Position numbers and translations under genes: made by a program. A DNA stretch of 37,956 nucleotides, taken from contig JAGGDU010000123.1 in the NCBI GenBank assembly GCA_018457135.1, positions 25,449-63,404 of the forward strand. The letters run 5' to 3'. The notes beneath the pieces are model-generated. The model searched no databases, was not told the origin of the DNA, and worked only from the letters and a program-made list of their open reading frames with translations. This document shows positions 1-9,314 of the stretch, piece by piece (within the stretch, counting starts at the first letter, position 1; every line of letters starts with the position of its first letter). The DNA comes from Trichodesmium erythraeum GBRTRLIN201. Lineage in GTDB: Bacteria > Cyanobacteriota > Cyanobacteriia > Cyanobacteriales > Microcoleaceae.

Positions 1-307
1 AACTAGAACCAGAAATTGACCTTGATACTAATACAAAAACCAGAGAAACAGACCCCCAACTTGTAGCCAACAAATTTGCTGCTCCTGCCAAAGTAAAAGA
101 AGGTAAAAAATTAGCAAAATAGGGAAAAATGGAACCAGCAATTTCTATCTTCAAAAAACCTCTAGAACTAGAACCAGAAATTGACCTTGATACTAATACA
201 AAAACCAGAGAAACAGACCCTCAACTTGTAGCCAACAAATTTGCTGCTCCTGCCAAGGTAAAAGAAGGTAAAAAATTAGCAAAATAGGGAAAAATGGAAC
301 CAGCAAT
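1..307 (+). repeat. 165-bp tandem direct duplication inside the TPR pseudogene
   Basis: Bases 1 to about 141 recur at 166 to about 306 with only two differences that I see (near positions 56 and 96 of the first copy). The period is 165 bp, that is 55 codons, so the reading frame is kept. Both copies carry the same in-frame TAG. The copies diverge abruptly after the shared GGAACCAGCAAT. Near-identity means the duplication is recent compared with the decay of the surrounding gene. Confidence 0.9.
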
Positions 308-534
308 GAATCTTTATAATCAAGCACAAAAATTAGATTCAGATGTCGAAATAGATACGAGTAATTTAGGATACTTATATTTTTTTTGCAGCTTAAATAA
401 TCAGGCTCAAGATATAATTTTTGCCTGTGAAAAAGCCGTTAAACTGGAGCCTAATAATAAAAAAAACTCAGTTTTATTGAGGTTTAGCAAGAGCATTAAC
501 AGGAGATTATTCGGGAGAAATTGAGGGTTTTTAA
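1..534 (+). pseudogene. Decayed TPR-type repeat protein fragment, truncated by window start
   Basis: One frame (codons starting at base 3) reads an acidic, lysine-rich TPR-like sequence with in-frame TAG codons at 120-122 and 285-287. It continues to an ACEKAV-like helix (here CEKAVKLEPNN) near 430-470. The expected C-terminal motif GLARALTGDYSGEIEGF then appears in the +1 frame at 481-534, just after a TGA, so at least one frameshift lies in the A-rich stretch around 455-470. Cyanobacterial TPR proteins of the WD40-associated type commonly end in a similar LARALTGD segment. This is family knowledge from memory; no alignment was run. The longest intact piece starts with ATG at 294 and is only 76 codons, so I call a pseudogene. 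The 5' end lies outside the window. The gene is also internally duplicated (see the repeat entry). Confidence 0.7.
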
Positions 535-738
535 GTATTAATATATTCTCTCAAATATTAGGTTTAAAAATCCAGATTTTAGGTTAGGATATAAACTTTT
601 ACAAAAGGAGAAAAATCATTTAATTATGAGGTATTGAAGGAGTGGAAAAAAGAGGTAAATATACTAATAAATAGAAAGTCTTGAAAAGTCATATTAGGGA
701 ATCCCGTGCTGCCTCATAGGAGCAGCCTCGGGAGGATA

Positions 739-1725
739 TTAACCACCAATTTGTGACATAGTTCGACTATAAATTCCAGTAGTGCCAGACTCTCTTTGCT
801 TAAAATTAATTTCTGGTTTTAGACCTAATAAATATTCCACCTGCTGCCGTAACTCTTCCACAGAAATTCCATTACGCAAACTACTTTTTAAATCTATTTG
901 ACCGATTTCATTTAATAGACAAGGTCTTAACCATCCATCTGCAGAAAGACGCATTCTATTACAGCGATCGCAAAAGCATTCAGACATCTGACTAATAAAC
1001 CCTAAAGTTCCTTTTGCTCCAGGAATTTGAAATATATCCGCCGGTCCATTTCCCGGGACAAAAGACTCTGTTAGCCCCCATTTTTTCCTAATTATTTGCC
1101 TTAATTCTTCAGAAGAAATCCAACCCTTATTATCAAACAATTTATCATTACCTATAGGCATAAATTCAATAAATCGAATATGCCAATTACGGTTAATAGT
1201 TAAAGCAGCTAAATCTAAAACTTCATGATCATTAACCCCAGGAATAATAACTACATTAATCTTTAAAGGATCAAAACCAACCTCATAAGCCGCTTGAATA
1301 CCATTCCAAACTAGCTGCCAATGACTACGATTTTTATTTCCAATAATTAAATTAAAAGTATCTGAATCAAGAGTATCTAAACTAATATTAATTCTTCTTA
1401 AACCAGCTTTATATAAATCTTTTGCCATCTTTGATAGTAAAAAACCATTAGTAGTCATAGATAAATCTTTTGTTTCAGGAAAAGAAGCGATCGCCTCAAT
1501 CAAACCTATAACATTAGGACGTAATAAAGGCTCGCCTCCAGTCAAGCGAAACCGAGTAAAACCTACAGGAATAAACACCTCTTTAAGCAGACTTAATAAC
1601 TCATTATCAGTTAACAAATCTTGTTTTAAGATATAATCTATTTCTGCACCTTCTGGCATACAATATTGACACCGAAAATTGCAACGATCTATCAGACTAA
1701 TTCTTAGATAATCAACTGTGTTCAT
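739..1725 (-). CDS. moaA: GTP 3',8-cyclase MoaA (molybdenum cofactor biosynthesis)
   Basis: Radical-SAM enzyme for the first step of molybdenum cofactor synthesis: it converts GTP to 3',8-cyclo-GTP, which MoaC then turns into cyclic pyranopterin monophosphate. The N-terminal radical-SAM cluster motif CNFRCQYC has Cys15, Cys19 and Cys22. A GGEP motif follows near residue 64. The second cluster motif is C-D-R-C, 13 residues, then Cys ([18 protein letters not shown]). The protein ends in the Gly-Gly tail typical of MoaA, and 328 aa is the normal family length, so the gene looks complete. The ATG at 1725 places the first cluster at the usual distance from the N-terminus; I see no strong ribosome binding site. 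No other moa, moe or molybdoenzyme gene is in the window, so it stands alone. Confidence 0.97.
   Translation of the reverse strand: MNTVDYLRISLIDRCNFRCQYCMPEGAEIDYILKQDLLTDNELLSLLKEVFIPVGFTRFRLTGGEPLLRPNVIGLIEAIASFPETKDLSMTTNGFLLSKMAKDLYKAGLRRINISLDTLDSDTFNLIIGNKNRSHWQLVWNGIQAAYEVGFDPLKINVVIIPGVNDHEVLDLAALTINRNWHIRFIEFMPIGNDKLFDNKGWISSEELRQIIRKKWGLTESFVPGNGPADIFQIPGAKGTLGFISQMSECFCDRCNRMRLSADGWLRPCLLNEIGQIDLKSSLRNGISVEELRQQVEYLLGLKPEINFKQRESGTTGIYSRTMSQIGG
964..971. repeat. HIP1 palindrome, representative of about twenty copies
   Basis: GCGATCGC occurs here, at 1487-1494, 6144-6151 and at roughly seventeen further sites spread through genes and spacers (for example near 9011, 9431, 10631, 13002, 23105, 26580, 30187, 34641 and 37121). 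This density in low-GC DNA is the usual HIP1 signature of cyanobacteria. Confidence 0.9.
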
Positions 1726-2009
1726 GTTAAAAATATTCTGTTAATATAATTTTAATTGTACTTTACCTGCTAGATATTTGCTAGTTATAGCCACTTTTTT
1801 GAAACTTTAATTTATCTCAATATTACTAATTTTAGAAAAAATATTCATAAAAGTATTGCTAATAGAGAAAGGTGTCAGTCTAGAAAGTCTAAAAAATAGA
1901 CAATTGCATTACTTTTTTGGACATAATATGAAGTATATTCTCAACAAAAATAGATATAAAATTACAAATAAAATAACAAATAAATGATATAATAGTAATT
2001 TTAAATAAA

Positions 2010-2519
2010 CTTCACATACGTCCAATAGTGAGAGGAAAAACTAAAAAAAACACAGAATTTGGAGCAAAACCTTGTGCAAGTTGTATAGAGCAATATGTAT
2101 TTTTACATCGAATAAGTTGGGATAACTATAAAAAATCAGGAGATTTAAAAGTAACTGCAAAACGACACAGGCCGTCACCCAGAGTCGGCTGGTGCAGAGC
2201 AAGTTTACAGATCAGCAAGAAAATCTAAAATTCTGTCAAAAGAAAAGTATTTTATAGGAGCATTATTTCCCTGTGTTGACCACCCAAAAATATTGATCAA
2301 ATAGAAATATTCTAGGTCAGGAGCGATCAAAAATTGCCTAACTATATTGAGGGTAAATTTTGGCCACTACAAAAGAAGATTTAATCTAGGACAAGTGATG
2401 GCCAAACTTTCTGAAACTTCCACAACTTGGATAGAATAACCTTTAGCAGCGCGATCGCAATTACTTTTTTTAGTAATAACCTTTCTACCCTCTTAAAAGC
2501 AGCTTTTTCTCTTTTTTTG
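2010..2519 (+). pseudogene. Remnant of an IS5/IS1182-like transposase
   Basis: The C-terminal half of a DDE transposase of a type common in cyanobacteria survives in pieces. From 2010 one frame reads HIRPIVRGKTKKNTEFGAK, then a YVFLHRISWDN segment and SGDLK. The frame degrades near 2170-2230. The later pieces GKFG-YKRRFNL and VMAKLSETSTTW are recognisable around 2350-2435, ended by TAA, and then NLSTLLKAAFSLF around 2478-2515. Family members have this order: RGK..EFGAK, then ISWDN, EGKFG.KRR, VMAKL and NLSTLL. The central part is largely deleted and several frames are used, so it cannot make an active transposase. I did not find clear terminal inverted repeats. The exact IS family is uncertain; the transposase origin is fairly sure. 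Confidence 0.72.
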
Positions 2520-3494
2520 TACTTTTTTTTTTCAGTCTGTTTAACTATTTTTCCTTATAACTAAATGAATATATAATAATAAAAAATTATCACTCTCTTT
2601 GAATAAGAAATCAACGATTTTCAGATTTATTCAGTCATCATAAATTAAGTCCATAATTTTTGTGAAAGAACTCAAATGATATAGAGCTTAGGTAATTTTT
2701 TTTGTGTAGATCATCAAATTATCGTTCCTTTACTTGGGTTAGGTTGACCCCTCCAAATACTCTTCTCGTCCTTTCTGGGTGTCCCAGTTGCCCTTCTGTT
2801 TTTCCATAGCTGTAGTCCAGTTCCTTCTTAAGTGGGGCTTTTTCTCAGGGCTGGCCCAGGCCACTAGAGGTTAGCAATAATGAGATTTGAGGATTTTTAT
2901 TCAGTTTTTCTATTACTTGTTACTATTGTCCAACGAGTTCAACTAGAGCATTCACCGACAGTAATTCTTAGTCTTTTCTCTCTTTTGGAATATCTGGTGG
3001 AATTCATTTCTCTACAATACTCAAGAGCTTTCCCTTTTTATTAGCTCCCTACCCTTCAATGCTTACCCCCTGGAGTATCTAAAAAATTCTTTGCCTTCCT
3101 ATGATTAGCCAACTTTAAACCTAATTTTTTCTGTAATCAAGATTTACTAAAGTATGCCCCATATTTTTCTAATAGTAAACTCAGAAATTTAGCCGACTGG
3201 TTACCGACAAACCACTACAAAAAATAGAATAGTAGCTAGCCTAATTTGGGATTAATAATTGACAAAAAATTAATCAAAATATATTAATATAATAAAAATT
3301 GTAAAGAAAATTCAAAAAAAGCAATGATCAAAACACATTAGTTGTTCATATAGCCTATCCCTGTCCAGGGATGAATTTGTCTAAAGCTTCCCAACTATTT
3401 GGGAGAGAACTAACAAAACCTGGCTAGCTAGATAGCTAAGTTGATCATAAAAAAAAGATAATATATATTACGATATTTTAAGAGGTACCAGGAT
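2520..3494. other. Long intergenic region without an intact gene
   Basis: No convincing gene on either strand. A block at about 2730-3070 is less AT-rich than its surroundings. On the minus strand it has short open pieces, for example one containing NWTTAMEKQKGNWDTQKG at about 2755-2840 and one containing MNSTRYSKREKRLR near 2970-3020. These look like remnants of coding DNA, but I do not recognise the family. The last 140 bases hold two small hairpins (separate entry) ahead of the permease gene. Confidence 0.5.
3358..3404 (+). promoter_or_regulatory. Two consecutive short hairpins in the leader of the TauE/SafE gene
   Basis: A first stem TCCCT/AGGGA at 3358-3371 has loop GTCC. A second stem TCCCAA/TTGGGA at 3389-3404 has a four-base loop. 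They lie about 90-135 bases upstream of the permease start. No T-run follows, so they are not classical terminators. They match no riboswitch class I know. A role as RNA leader structure is only a possibility. Confidence 0.25.
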
Positions 3495-4502
3495 TTGAAT
3501 ACCAAATTAAAAGTATTAGTTTCTCAAAATACAGTTTTAATATCCATTGCACTCTTAGTCTGGAGTACATGGTTAATCTTACTAGGAGCAACAGAAGCAT
3601 TTTCCTATTTACTAAATAATTGGGAAATAGCCTTAACAATGGTCTTTGGGTCAGCTATAGCTGGGGGTACAAGCTTGGGAGGAGGAGCTGTGGCATTTCC
3701 AGTTTTTACCAAAATTCTACACATTCCACCTTCTGATGCTAAAATATTCTCCCTTGCCATTCAAAGTGTAGGTATGACTGCTGCTGCCACTACCATTCTT
3801 TTAACTGGAATTAAAGTAGAACTACGAGTAATTTTGTGGGGAAGTCTGGGTGGCTTTTTAGGAGTATTTGTAGGTTCAGCCTTTTTAGCGCCTTTTGTCC
3901 CCCCTGATGTGATTAAAATGTCTTTTACTGTTATGCTGACCAGCTTTGCTATTACCTTATTAAAATTAAACCAAAAGCCAAGAGAATTGTATCAAGTCAT
4001 GCCAGTTTGGAGAGTGAAAGAGCAGAGAATTTGGTTAATAGTTGGTTTTCTCGGAGGAGTTATGAGTGGTTTAGTTGGTAGTGGAATTGATGTATTTACG
4101 TTTTCTGTAATGGTAGTTTTGTTTGGCCTTTGCGAAAAGGTTGCTACCCCCACTTCTGTCATTCTCATGGCAGTTAATGCTATAGCTGGATTTATTTTAC
4201 AGGTCTTTGTCTTTCAGGATTTTATCGACCCAGTGCGTAGTTATTGGTTTGCAGCTATTCCAGTGGTTGTTGTTGGGGCACCTCTGGGGGCAATATGTTG
4301 TAACCTGTTACCTAGAGAAACCATTGCCAATATCCTGATAGGTTTAATTTGTATAGAAGTTATTTCCTCTTTACTTGTGATTAACTTAACATTTATAGTT
4401 ATCTACTCTAGCTTGATAGCTTTAGTGGTATTCTCTTGTTTGAATTACTGGATGTACCGCACAAAAATCTTTGCTCAAAATCAAAAAGAATATTATGGTT
4501 AA
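3495..4502 (+). CDS. TauE/SafE-family sulfite/organosulfonate exporter-like permease
   Basis: Multi-pass inner-membrane protein of the TauE/SafE (DUF81) family, which exports small anions such as sulfite or sulfonates; the actual substrate cannot be read from sequence. There are about eight to nine hydrophobic segments. The two family half-repeats are visible: the first begins near residue 50 with GSAIAGGTSLGGGAVAFPVF, the second near residue 183 with VGFLGGVMSGLVGSGIDV. Both have the glycine-rich family signature. The start is TTG at 3495, preceded by AAGAGG at 3480-3485 with nine bases of spacing. The next Met, in MVFGSA, would remove the first membrane segment, so I prefer TTG. 335 aa is somewhat longer than the usual 250-300 because of an N-terminal hydrophobic extension. 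It stands alone. Confidence 0.85.
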   Translation: MNTKLKVLVSQNTVLISIALLVWSTWLILLGATEAFSYLLNNWEIALTMVFGSAIAGGTSLGGGAVAFPVFTKILHIPPSDAKIFSLAIQSVGMTAAATTILLTGIKVELRVILWGSLGGFLGVFVGSAFLAPFVPPDVIKMSFTVMLTSFAITLLKLNQKPRELYQVMPVWRVKEQRIWLIVGFLGGVMSGLVGSGIDVFTFSVMVVLFGLCEKVATPTSVILMAVNAIAGFILQVFVFQDFIDPVRSYWFAAIPVVVVGAPLGAICCNLLPRETIANILIGLICIEVISSLLVINLTFIVIYSSLIALVVFSCLNYWMYRTKIFAQNQKEYYG

Positions 4503-4640
4503 TAACCTTCTAAATAAAAGTATTGAATAATTGCCATAGCAAAATTTCATCAGTATTGCCAATAGTTTTTGGATGAGGAAATTACAGATCAAATTGTCAC
4601 AATATGACCTTTTGTAACAGTTTTATGGAGCAGAAATGCA

Positions 4641-5729
4641 ATGACTATTAAACGTCAGTATAGTTTACCTAACTGCAAATTGATTTTGCAAGGCTGGAGT
4701 GATACTGGAGAAACTCTTAATTTAAGTCCAGGGCAAGGGCAGGTATTATCTACATTAATGAGTGCTGAATGTCATCTTCATGGCCAAGAGTCACCATTGA
4801 CTGGAGGACGAGATTTTTTTGAAAGTTTGGTGAGAGAAGTTAGTAGCTATACTCAGGAATTTCTGAGTGGAATATCTAGCCCTAAACACCATAGTCAGAG
4901 TCCAGAGTTACTGCACTTACAAAAAATAGATGCCAATGTACACAGATTAACACTTTCTGATAGCAATATTTCCCCTAAAAAACACCAACAACCAGAAAGA
5001 ATTATTGACTTAACCACAGTTGAATTATTTGATCTTGTTGAGGCGATCGACCAATTTATAGCTGATACTCTAACTTTACCAGATTTTTCTTTGTCACTCA
5101 TACCTGTTTCCCGAAAGCTGGCCAACTCAGGGGAACCTCTAGCTTCAAAGGTTATGCCTGCTGCTGTGGGAGTCTCCGGGCTAGCAATAGCAGCATTAGC
5201 TTTATTCTTTATACCTATTCCAGAAATACAACGTCCCAAAGATCCTCAACCAAAATCAAATGATAGCGAGAGCGTAGATAATTTAGAGACATCCCCTACC
5301 GGTACCCCAGAACCGGGTTTTAATCAGACTCCCACCCCGAAAAGTCGGGAATATTCTCCCGAGTCAACTACTAATAATTCATATGAAAAGAAACTATCTG
5401 AAAAAAATTTAGAGTCATCTTTAACTACCAGTTCAGAAATTACTGATGCAAAAGAGATTGAAAGATTACAGAATTTACTATCTAAAACAATTAATAATAA
5501 TTGGAGAACAGAAATAAACACAAATTTGATTTATCGTGTCAAGGTCGCTGCCGATGGTTCTATTATTGGGTACAAACCAATAAGTTCTACTGCGGCTGAT
5601 GAAGTGGATAAAGTTCCTCTGCCAGATCTATTAAACCAACAAGCACTAAGTCGAGATAATAATCAATCTACGACTGAGTTTAAGGTGTTGTTTACCAAAC
5701 AAGGTTTCGTAGAAGTAGAACCCTGGTAA
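4641..5729 (+). CDS. DUF4335 domain-containing cyanobacterial protein
   Basis: The N-terminal sequence MTIKRQYSLPNCKLILQGWS is characteristic of DUF4335, a cyanobacterial family of unknown function. Residues 1-165 form the soluble conserved part. One membrane segment follows at about 172-192 (GVSGLAIAALALFFIPIPEI). A Pro/Ser/Thr/Glu-rich linker spans about 195-265 and a second conserved domain about 270-362 (from EIERLQNLL to the end). The layout suggests an inner-membrane-anchored protein with two soluble domains on opposite sides. The ATG at 4641 follows TGGAG at 4626-4630. The next gene in the same direction, 288 bases downstream, encodes an OmpA-domain membrane protein; a shared envelope role is an inference. 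No function is established. Confidence 0.8.
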   Translation: MTIKRQYSLPNCKLILQGWSDTGETLNLSPGQGQVLSTLMSAECHLHGQESPLTGGRDFFESLVREVSSYTQEFLSGISSPKHHSQSPELLHLQKIDANVHRLTLSDSNISPKKHQQPERIIDLTTVELFDLVEAIDQFIADTLTLPDFSLSLIPVSRKLANSGEPLASKVMPAAVGVSGLAIAALALFFIPIPEIQRPKDPQPKSNDSESVDNLETSPTGTPEPGFNQTPTPKSREYSPESTTNNSYEKKLSEKNLESSLTTSSEITDAKEIERLQNLLSKTINNNWRTEINTNLIYRVKVAADGSIIGYKPISSTAADEVDKVPLPDLLNQQALSRDNNQSTTEFKVLFTKQGFVEVEPW

Positions 5730-5856
5730 ATATAGCTGAAGTCAGATGTTAAACTAGCAGCATCAATTAAATTTGAGAGCTGTGAAAATGTCTGTCTTAG
5801 TAATGGCGACTGATATATAGAAATCATTTGGTATTTTTGCCAACATTAAGTTTTTT

Positions 5857-5883
5857 GAGTAGGAGTCAGGAGTCAGGAGTAGG
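5857..5883. repeat. Short tandem heptanucleotide repeat
   Basis: GAGTAGGAGTCAGGAGTCAG and following bases are built from repeated GGAGTCA units. Such short tandemly repeated heptamers are common between genes in filamentous cyanobacteria. It lies between the DUF4335 gene and the OmpA-domain gene. Confidence 0.7.
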
Positions 5884-6017
5884 GAAAAAAAGGGTTGGGT
5901 AAAGTGAGGAAGAAATTATGAAAGAGGAATTTTTTTCCTCAAAACTTATACTTAAAAAACTAATTTTCCCAAAATCAGATCTAAAGCTAAATTAAAAATA
6001 TCGCCAATAAAAAAACT

Positions 6018-6881
6018 GTGAGTAAATTGTCTCCTGATCGAATTCCCCCTAATTCTCCGGGGATAGGTGTGTTAATACTATCCTTGATATTTCGCTTGTT
6101 AGTGCTTGGGATAGCTAGCAGTTTTTCCTGGGTGCTGGGAATGGCGATCGCTTTTCAATATCCCTCTACTTCTCAAAAGGTACCCATAGCAGAAAAACTC
6201 CTTAATAATTTTAAGAGTAGAGTATCTGAAAAACAGTTGCCCCTAGTTTCAACTACTCCTCCTGCACCTATTTTAGAAACTATAAAACCCCGCGTTCAAC
6301 TCACTGAGGCAGAAAAAATTGAGTTAGAAACAGAACTGAAACAATTACAAGCACAGCTCAAAACTCTTATTGTTCGTACTACAGCTATAGAAAATAAACT
6401 AAATATCACTAGAGGTGATATAGATCTAGAAACCAGGTTAAATATAATTGCTCAAGAGTTAGCTGCTCCCCCTTCTGCAAATAAAAATAAACAGAGAAAT
6501 CAATATTCTTCACCAGTTTTGACTAAAGCTGACATGGTGACTCTTCCTAGCGATATTTTGTTTGAGTCGGGTAGTAATAAAATTCGTTTTGATGGCAGAG
6601 TTATTGTAGATAATTTAATTCGTGAATTGAGAAATTATCAAGATGTAATAATTAGCGTTTCTGGTTATACTGATAATAGAGGAAAAGCAAAAGTCAATCT
6701 AGAAAAGTCATTTTTACAAGCTGAAGTAATAGCAGAATATTTATCAAAAAAATTAGGTCAGGGTTATCGTCTGTTAGCTATTGGTTATGGAGAGTCTCGC
6801 CCCATCGCAGAAAATGACTCTCAGACTAATAGACAACGTAACCGTCGCATAGAGGTGAAAGTACATCTGAGAAAAAGGTAA
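6018..6881 (+). CDS. OmpA-domain, peptidoglycan-binding membrane protein
   Basis: The C-terminal domain at about residues 175-285 is an OmpA-like peptidoglycan-binding domain. It starts with SDILFESGSNKIR, has the central SGYTDNRGKAKVN segment and ends with the conserved NRQRNRRIEV motif that contacts peptidoglycan. The N-terminus has a membrane segment (about 15-45), and a Glu/Lys/Leu-rich coiled-coil region spans about 95-135. There is no beta-barrel, so this is a membrane-anchored rather than an outer-membrane OmpA; it likely tethers the envelope to the cell wall. The start is GTG at 6018, and the upstream AT-rich region gives no strong Shine-Dalgarno. It may work with the upstream DUF4335 protein. 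The domain assignment is solid; the precise role is unknown. Confidence 0.85.
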   Translation: MSKLSPDRIPPNSPGIGVLILSLIFRLLVLGIASSFSWVLGMAIAFQYPSTSQKVPIAEKLLNNFKSRVSEKQLPLVSTTPPAPILETIKPRVQLTEAEKIELETELKQLQAQLKTLIVRTTAIENKLNITRGDIDLETRLNIIAQELAAPPSANKNKQRNQYSSPVLTKADMVTLPSDILFESGSNKIRFDGRVIVDNLIRELRNYQDVIISVSGYTDNRGKAKVNLEKSFLQAEVIAEYLSKKLGQGYRLLAIGYGESRPIAENDSQTNRQRNRRIEVKVHLRKR

Positions 6882-7710
6882 GGAGTTTGAAATATGAATT
6901 TATCCCACTAATACTAAAACGATGATATTATGATAAGCGTTACTAAGTATATGTAAATTGAAAGAAAATGCCAGGTAGATTTAAGAATTAAGTAACATAG
7001 AATGGAAGTTATTTGAAGATATTTTTCCTATTTCACCAGAAAAAAGAGGTAAAGGTATGTCTCATCTCACGGGGTGACAAGCAAGCTGGAAAATAGATGT
7101 ATCAAAGTTTTTACAGGTTTAACTGAATAATAGTCCAAGTCAAATAGAAAACTGCTTGAGAGTATAGTAGCTTTTGGCTTGAATTATATGTTTTTTCTTA
7201 GATATTTTATGATGGTTTTATCCAAGAATGGGTAGAAAATTTAATGAGGCTAAATTATCATAAGTTACCCTATTATAAAAAATGAATTCAAGCCATCTCA
7301 AAGATTAATACACTGTACAATTGTTGATTTTTTATGACTAATTAAAATTAATAAGAGTTACCTTTTTTCTAATATTATTTGCTATCGCACTAGAACTATT
7401 TTTCAACTAAATGGAGGGTTTCTTTTAGTTGAAGCATTCTTCATATTATTTGGCAAATCTCCTCCTATATATAGCTTTTGACTAGCTTTTCAACCAGTGA
7501 GATTTGCTTGATATAACTATGCTGATAGACCGCCACCCGAAGCCTGTCCCTCGTCATCACAGAAATAGATTACCCGTGGATAAGTCATGTAAATCAAAAA
7601 TTTAATCAGGGCAAAAAAAAGACATCAAATTATTTGTATAATAACTTTTGGGTGGAATAACATCTGGATTCATTTCTAGTAGACTGAAACTTCTAAAATA
7701 AGAACTAACC
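6882..7710. other. Intergenic region with a transposase scrap and an inverted repeat
   Basis: No intact gene. It contains the small transposase remnant at 7003-7110 (own entry). It also has an 11-bp perfect inverted repeat: TGGCTTGAATT at 7175-7185 and its complement at 7285-7295, about 100 bases apart. The enclosed AT-rich DNA has only a short open piece (FYDGFIQEWVENLMRLNY in one frame near 7200-7260) that I do not recognise. Confidence 0.5.
7003..7110 (+). pseudogene. N-terminal scrap of an IS5-type transposase
   Basis: One frame reads WKLFEDIFPISPEKRGKGM then SHLT before a stop. This resembles the start of IS5-type transposases (DUF4096-like: W-x-L-[IF]-x-x-x-[FL]-P followed by a GRPR/GKG-type turn and a conserved histidine). 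Downstream, short W and K-rich pieces in shifted frames suggest further decay. Only about 25-35 codons remain. The assignment rests on this short motif alone. Confidence 0.45.
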
Positions 7711-9201
7711 ATGGTAACAGAAAAATTTTTTTAACAAGACATTCAAGAAAAAATAGAAACAAAAACATTCCAGTGGACAAAACAATGGTATCCAGTTGCA
7801 GTTGTGAACCACACTGACCCATCTCGGCCATTTCCATTCCAGTTACTAGGGAAAAATCTACTTCTGTGGCGGGATAGTGGCAGAAAATGGTCTTGTTTTG
7901 AAGATGTTTGCCCTCACCGACTTGTTCCTTTGTCCGAAGGTAGGGTAGAGTCAGATGGCACTTTATTGTGTGCATACCACGCTTGGCGGTTTAACTCTGA
8001 GGGAAAATGTGTCAGCATTCCTCAGTCTAAAGACAAAGAAACTGAAGCCAAACATTGTGCCAATAGTAAATCTTGTGCAACTGTCTATCCCACCCAGGAA
8101 CGTCAAGGTTTGCTTTGGGTGTAGCCAGAGTCAGGAGAACAAGCTCAAGCAGAAAGTCAGTTACGGGAACCTAGGGTTGTTCCTGAATTGGAAAATCCAT
8201 CAGACAGAGTTGTCAAACAATTTTGGAATATGCGGGAACTTCCTTACGGCTGGGATTTCTTTATGGAAAATGTTTCAGATCCTGCTCATGTTCCCGTTTC
8301 ACACCACGGACTTATGGGTAGTAGGTATACTGATAATAAATATTATGACATGATTCGAGTTAGGGAATTTTCTACCCAGGAAGGCTTCTCCTTTAAAATC
8401 CAACCAATAAATACACCTGGTGTCAAACAAGCTATCCATGATTTTCAACCACCCTGTCACATGAGAATTGTCTCTGAACTTGAGAATGGGGGAAAATCCA
8501 TTTTCGCTTTGTATGCTAGCCCCTCTCGCCCTGGTTGGTGTCGTACCATTGGATGCCAGGTATTTGTAAAGGACGAGCAAGGAAAGCGAGGTAAAGGTCT
8601 AGCATTCTTTGGTTTACCTATGCCTGAATGGTTGAATCATCTGTTAGGTCCTCTATTTTTACATCAAGATTTAGTCTTTCTCCATTACCAAGAGAAAATT
8701 TTGGCAAATAAACAGGAAGAAAAATACCTGGATGCTGTCTATACACCTAACCCCCAAGATAAAATGGTTATTACTTTCCGCAAATGGTTAGAGAAACGTG
8801 CTGGAGGTGGGATACCCTGGAGTAAAGAATGTAACCCTGAACTACCAACACCAGAATATGACAGACGTAAGCTTTTTGATGTGTGGGAAACTCACACAAA
8901 AAATTGTATGGTTTGTCAAAATGCACTCAAAAACATTAATCGCTTCAAGATTTTGACTTATGTTGTGGCGGTTTTGTGTCTGTGTTTGGGTATAATTATT
9001 GATGCGCGGGCGATCGCTATTCAAGTAGCAACAGCAACGATAACTGAAACGGGAACATCGGTTTCAGGTTTTCCACTTCCTCCACTAGGGTTTTGGTTTG
9101 CTTTAGGAGGTGCAGCTTTATTTGCTTTTAGTGGATATAAATTGCAACAGTTGATCAGACTGTTTTATGTTTATGAATTTGAACATGCGGATAATCATTA
9201 G
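7711..9201 (+). pseudogene. Pheophorbide a oxygenase-like Rieske protein gene with two in-frame stops
   Basis: One continuous frame from ATG 7711 to TAG 9199-9201 (496 codons) is broken only by TAA at 7732-7734 (codon 8) and TAG at 8122-8124 (codon 138). No frameshift is needed. The [2Fe-2S] Rieske motif is intact: Cys67-Pro-His69 and Cys87-Ala-Tyr-His90. The mononuclear-iron motif follows the second stop (DPAHVPVSHHGLMG). A C-terminal CMVC motif and two membrane segments are present, as in the PaO/Tic55/ACD1 family of oxygenases acting on chlorophyll breakdown products or related tetrapyrroles. With TGA/TAG read as Trp and TAA as Gln the protein would look normal. The second half could be translated from an internal ATG at 8188 but would lack the Rieske centre. 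Most likely recently inactivated; a sequencing error at two sites is less likely. Confidence 0.85.
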
Positions 9202-9267
9202 GAGAGACAGGACTAAGGAAAACTAACAGATTTCCGTCCGAAGCAATTTCAAACTTCAAAATTTCCA

Positions 9268-9314
9268 GGACTTATGCGGTAGAATTCAGAAACCGCATTT
9301 CTTTTGGCAAGTCC
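9268..9314. repeat. Nested palindromic element
   Basis: Outer arms GGACTT (9268-9273) and AAGTCC (9309-9314), inner arms ATGCGG (9274-9279) and CCGCAT (9293-9298). The inner loop contains an AAACCG...TTTCT-like core. A partly similar element lies at 15831-15930. This looks like one of the dispersed small palindromic repeats of cyanobacterial intergenic DNA. Confidence 0.6.

Noticed and set aside
4895-5521. Minus-strand open frames within the DUF4335 gene
   Set aside because: They lie wholly inside a well-supported gene and show no domain.
8122-8124. Amber codon as pyrrolysine or programmed readthrough in the PaO-like gene
   Set aside because: A second stop, TAA at codon 8, is also in frame, and cyanobacteria have no pyrrolysine system that I know of. 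Nonsense mutation is simpler.
7955-8353. Plus-strand 132-codon frame overlapping the PaO-like gene
   Set aside because: It runs in another frame over the conserved Rieske region; the protein-like signal is in the frame starting at 7711.
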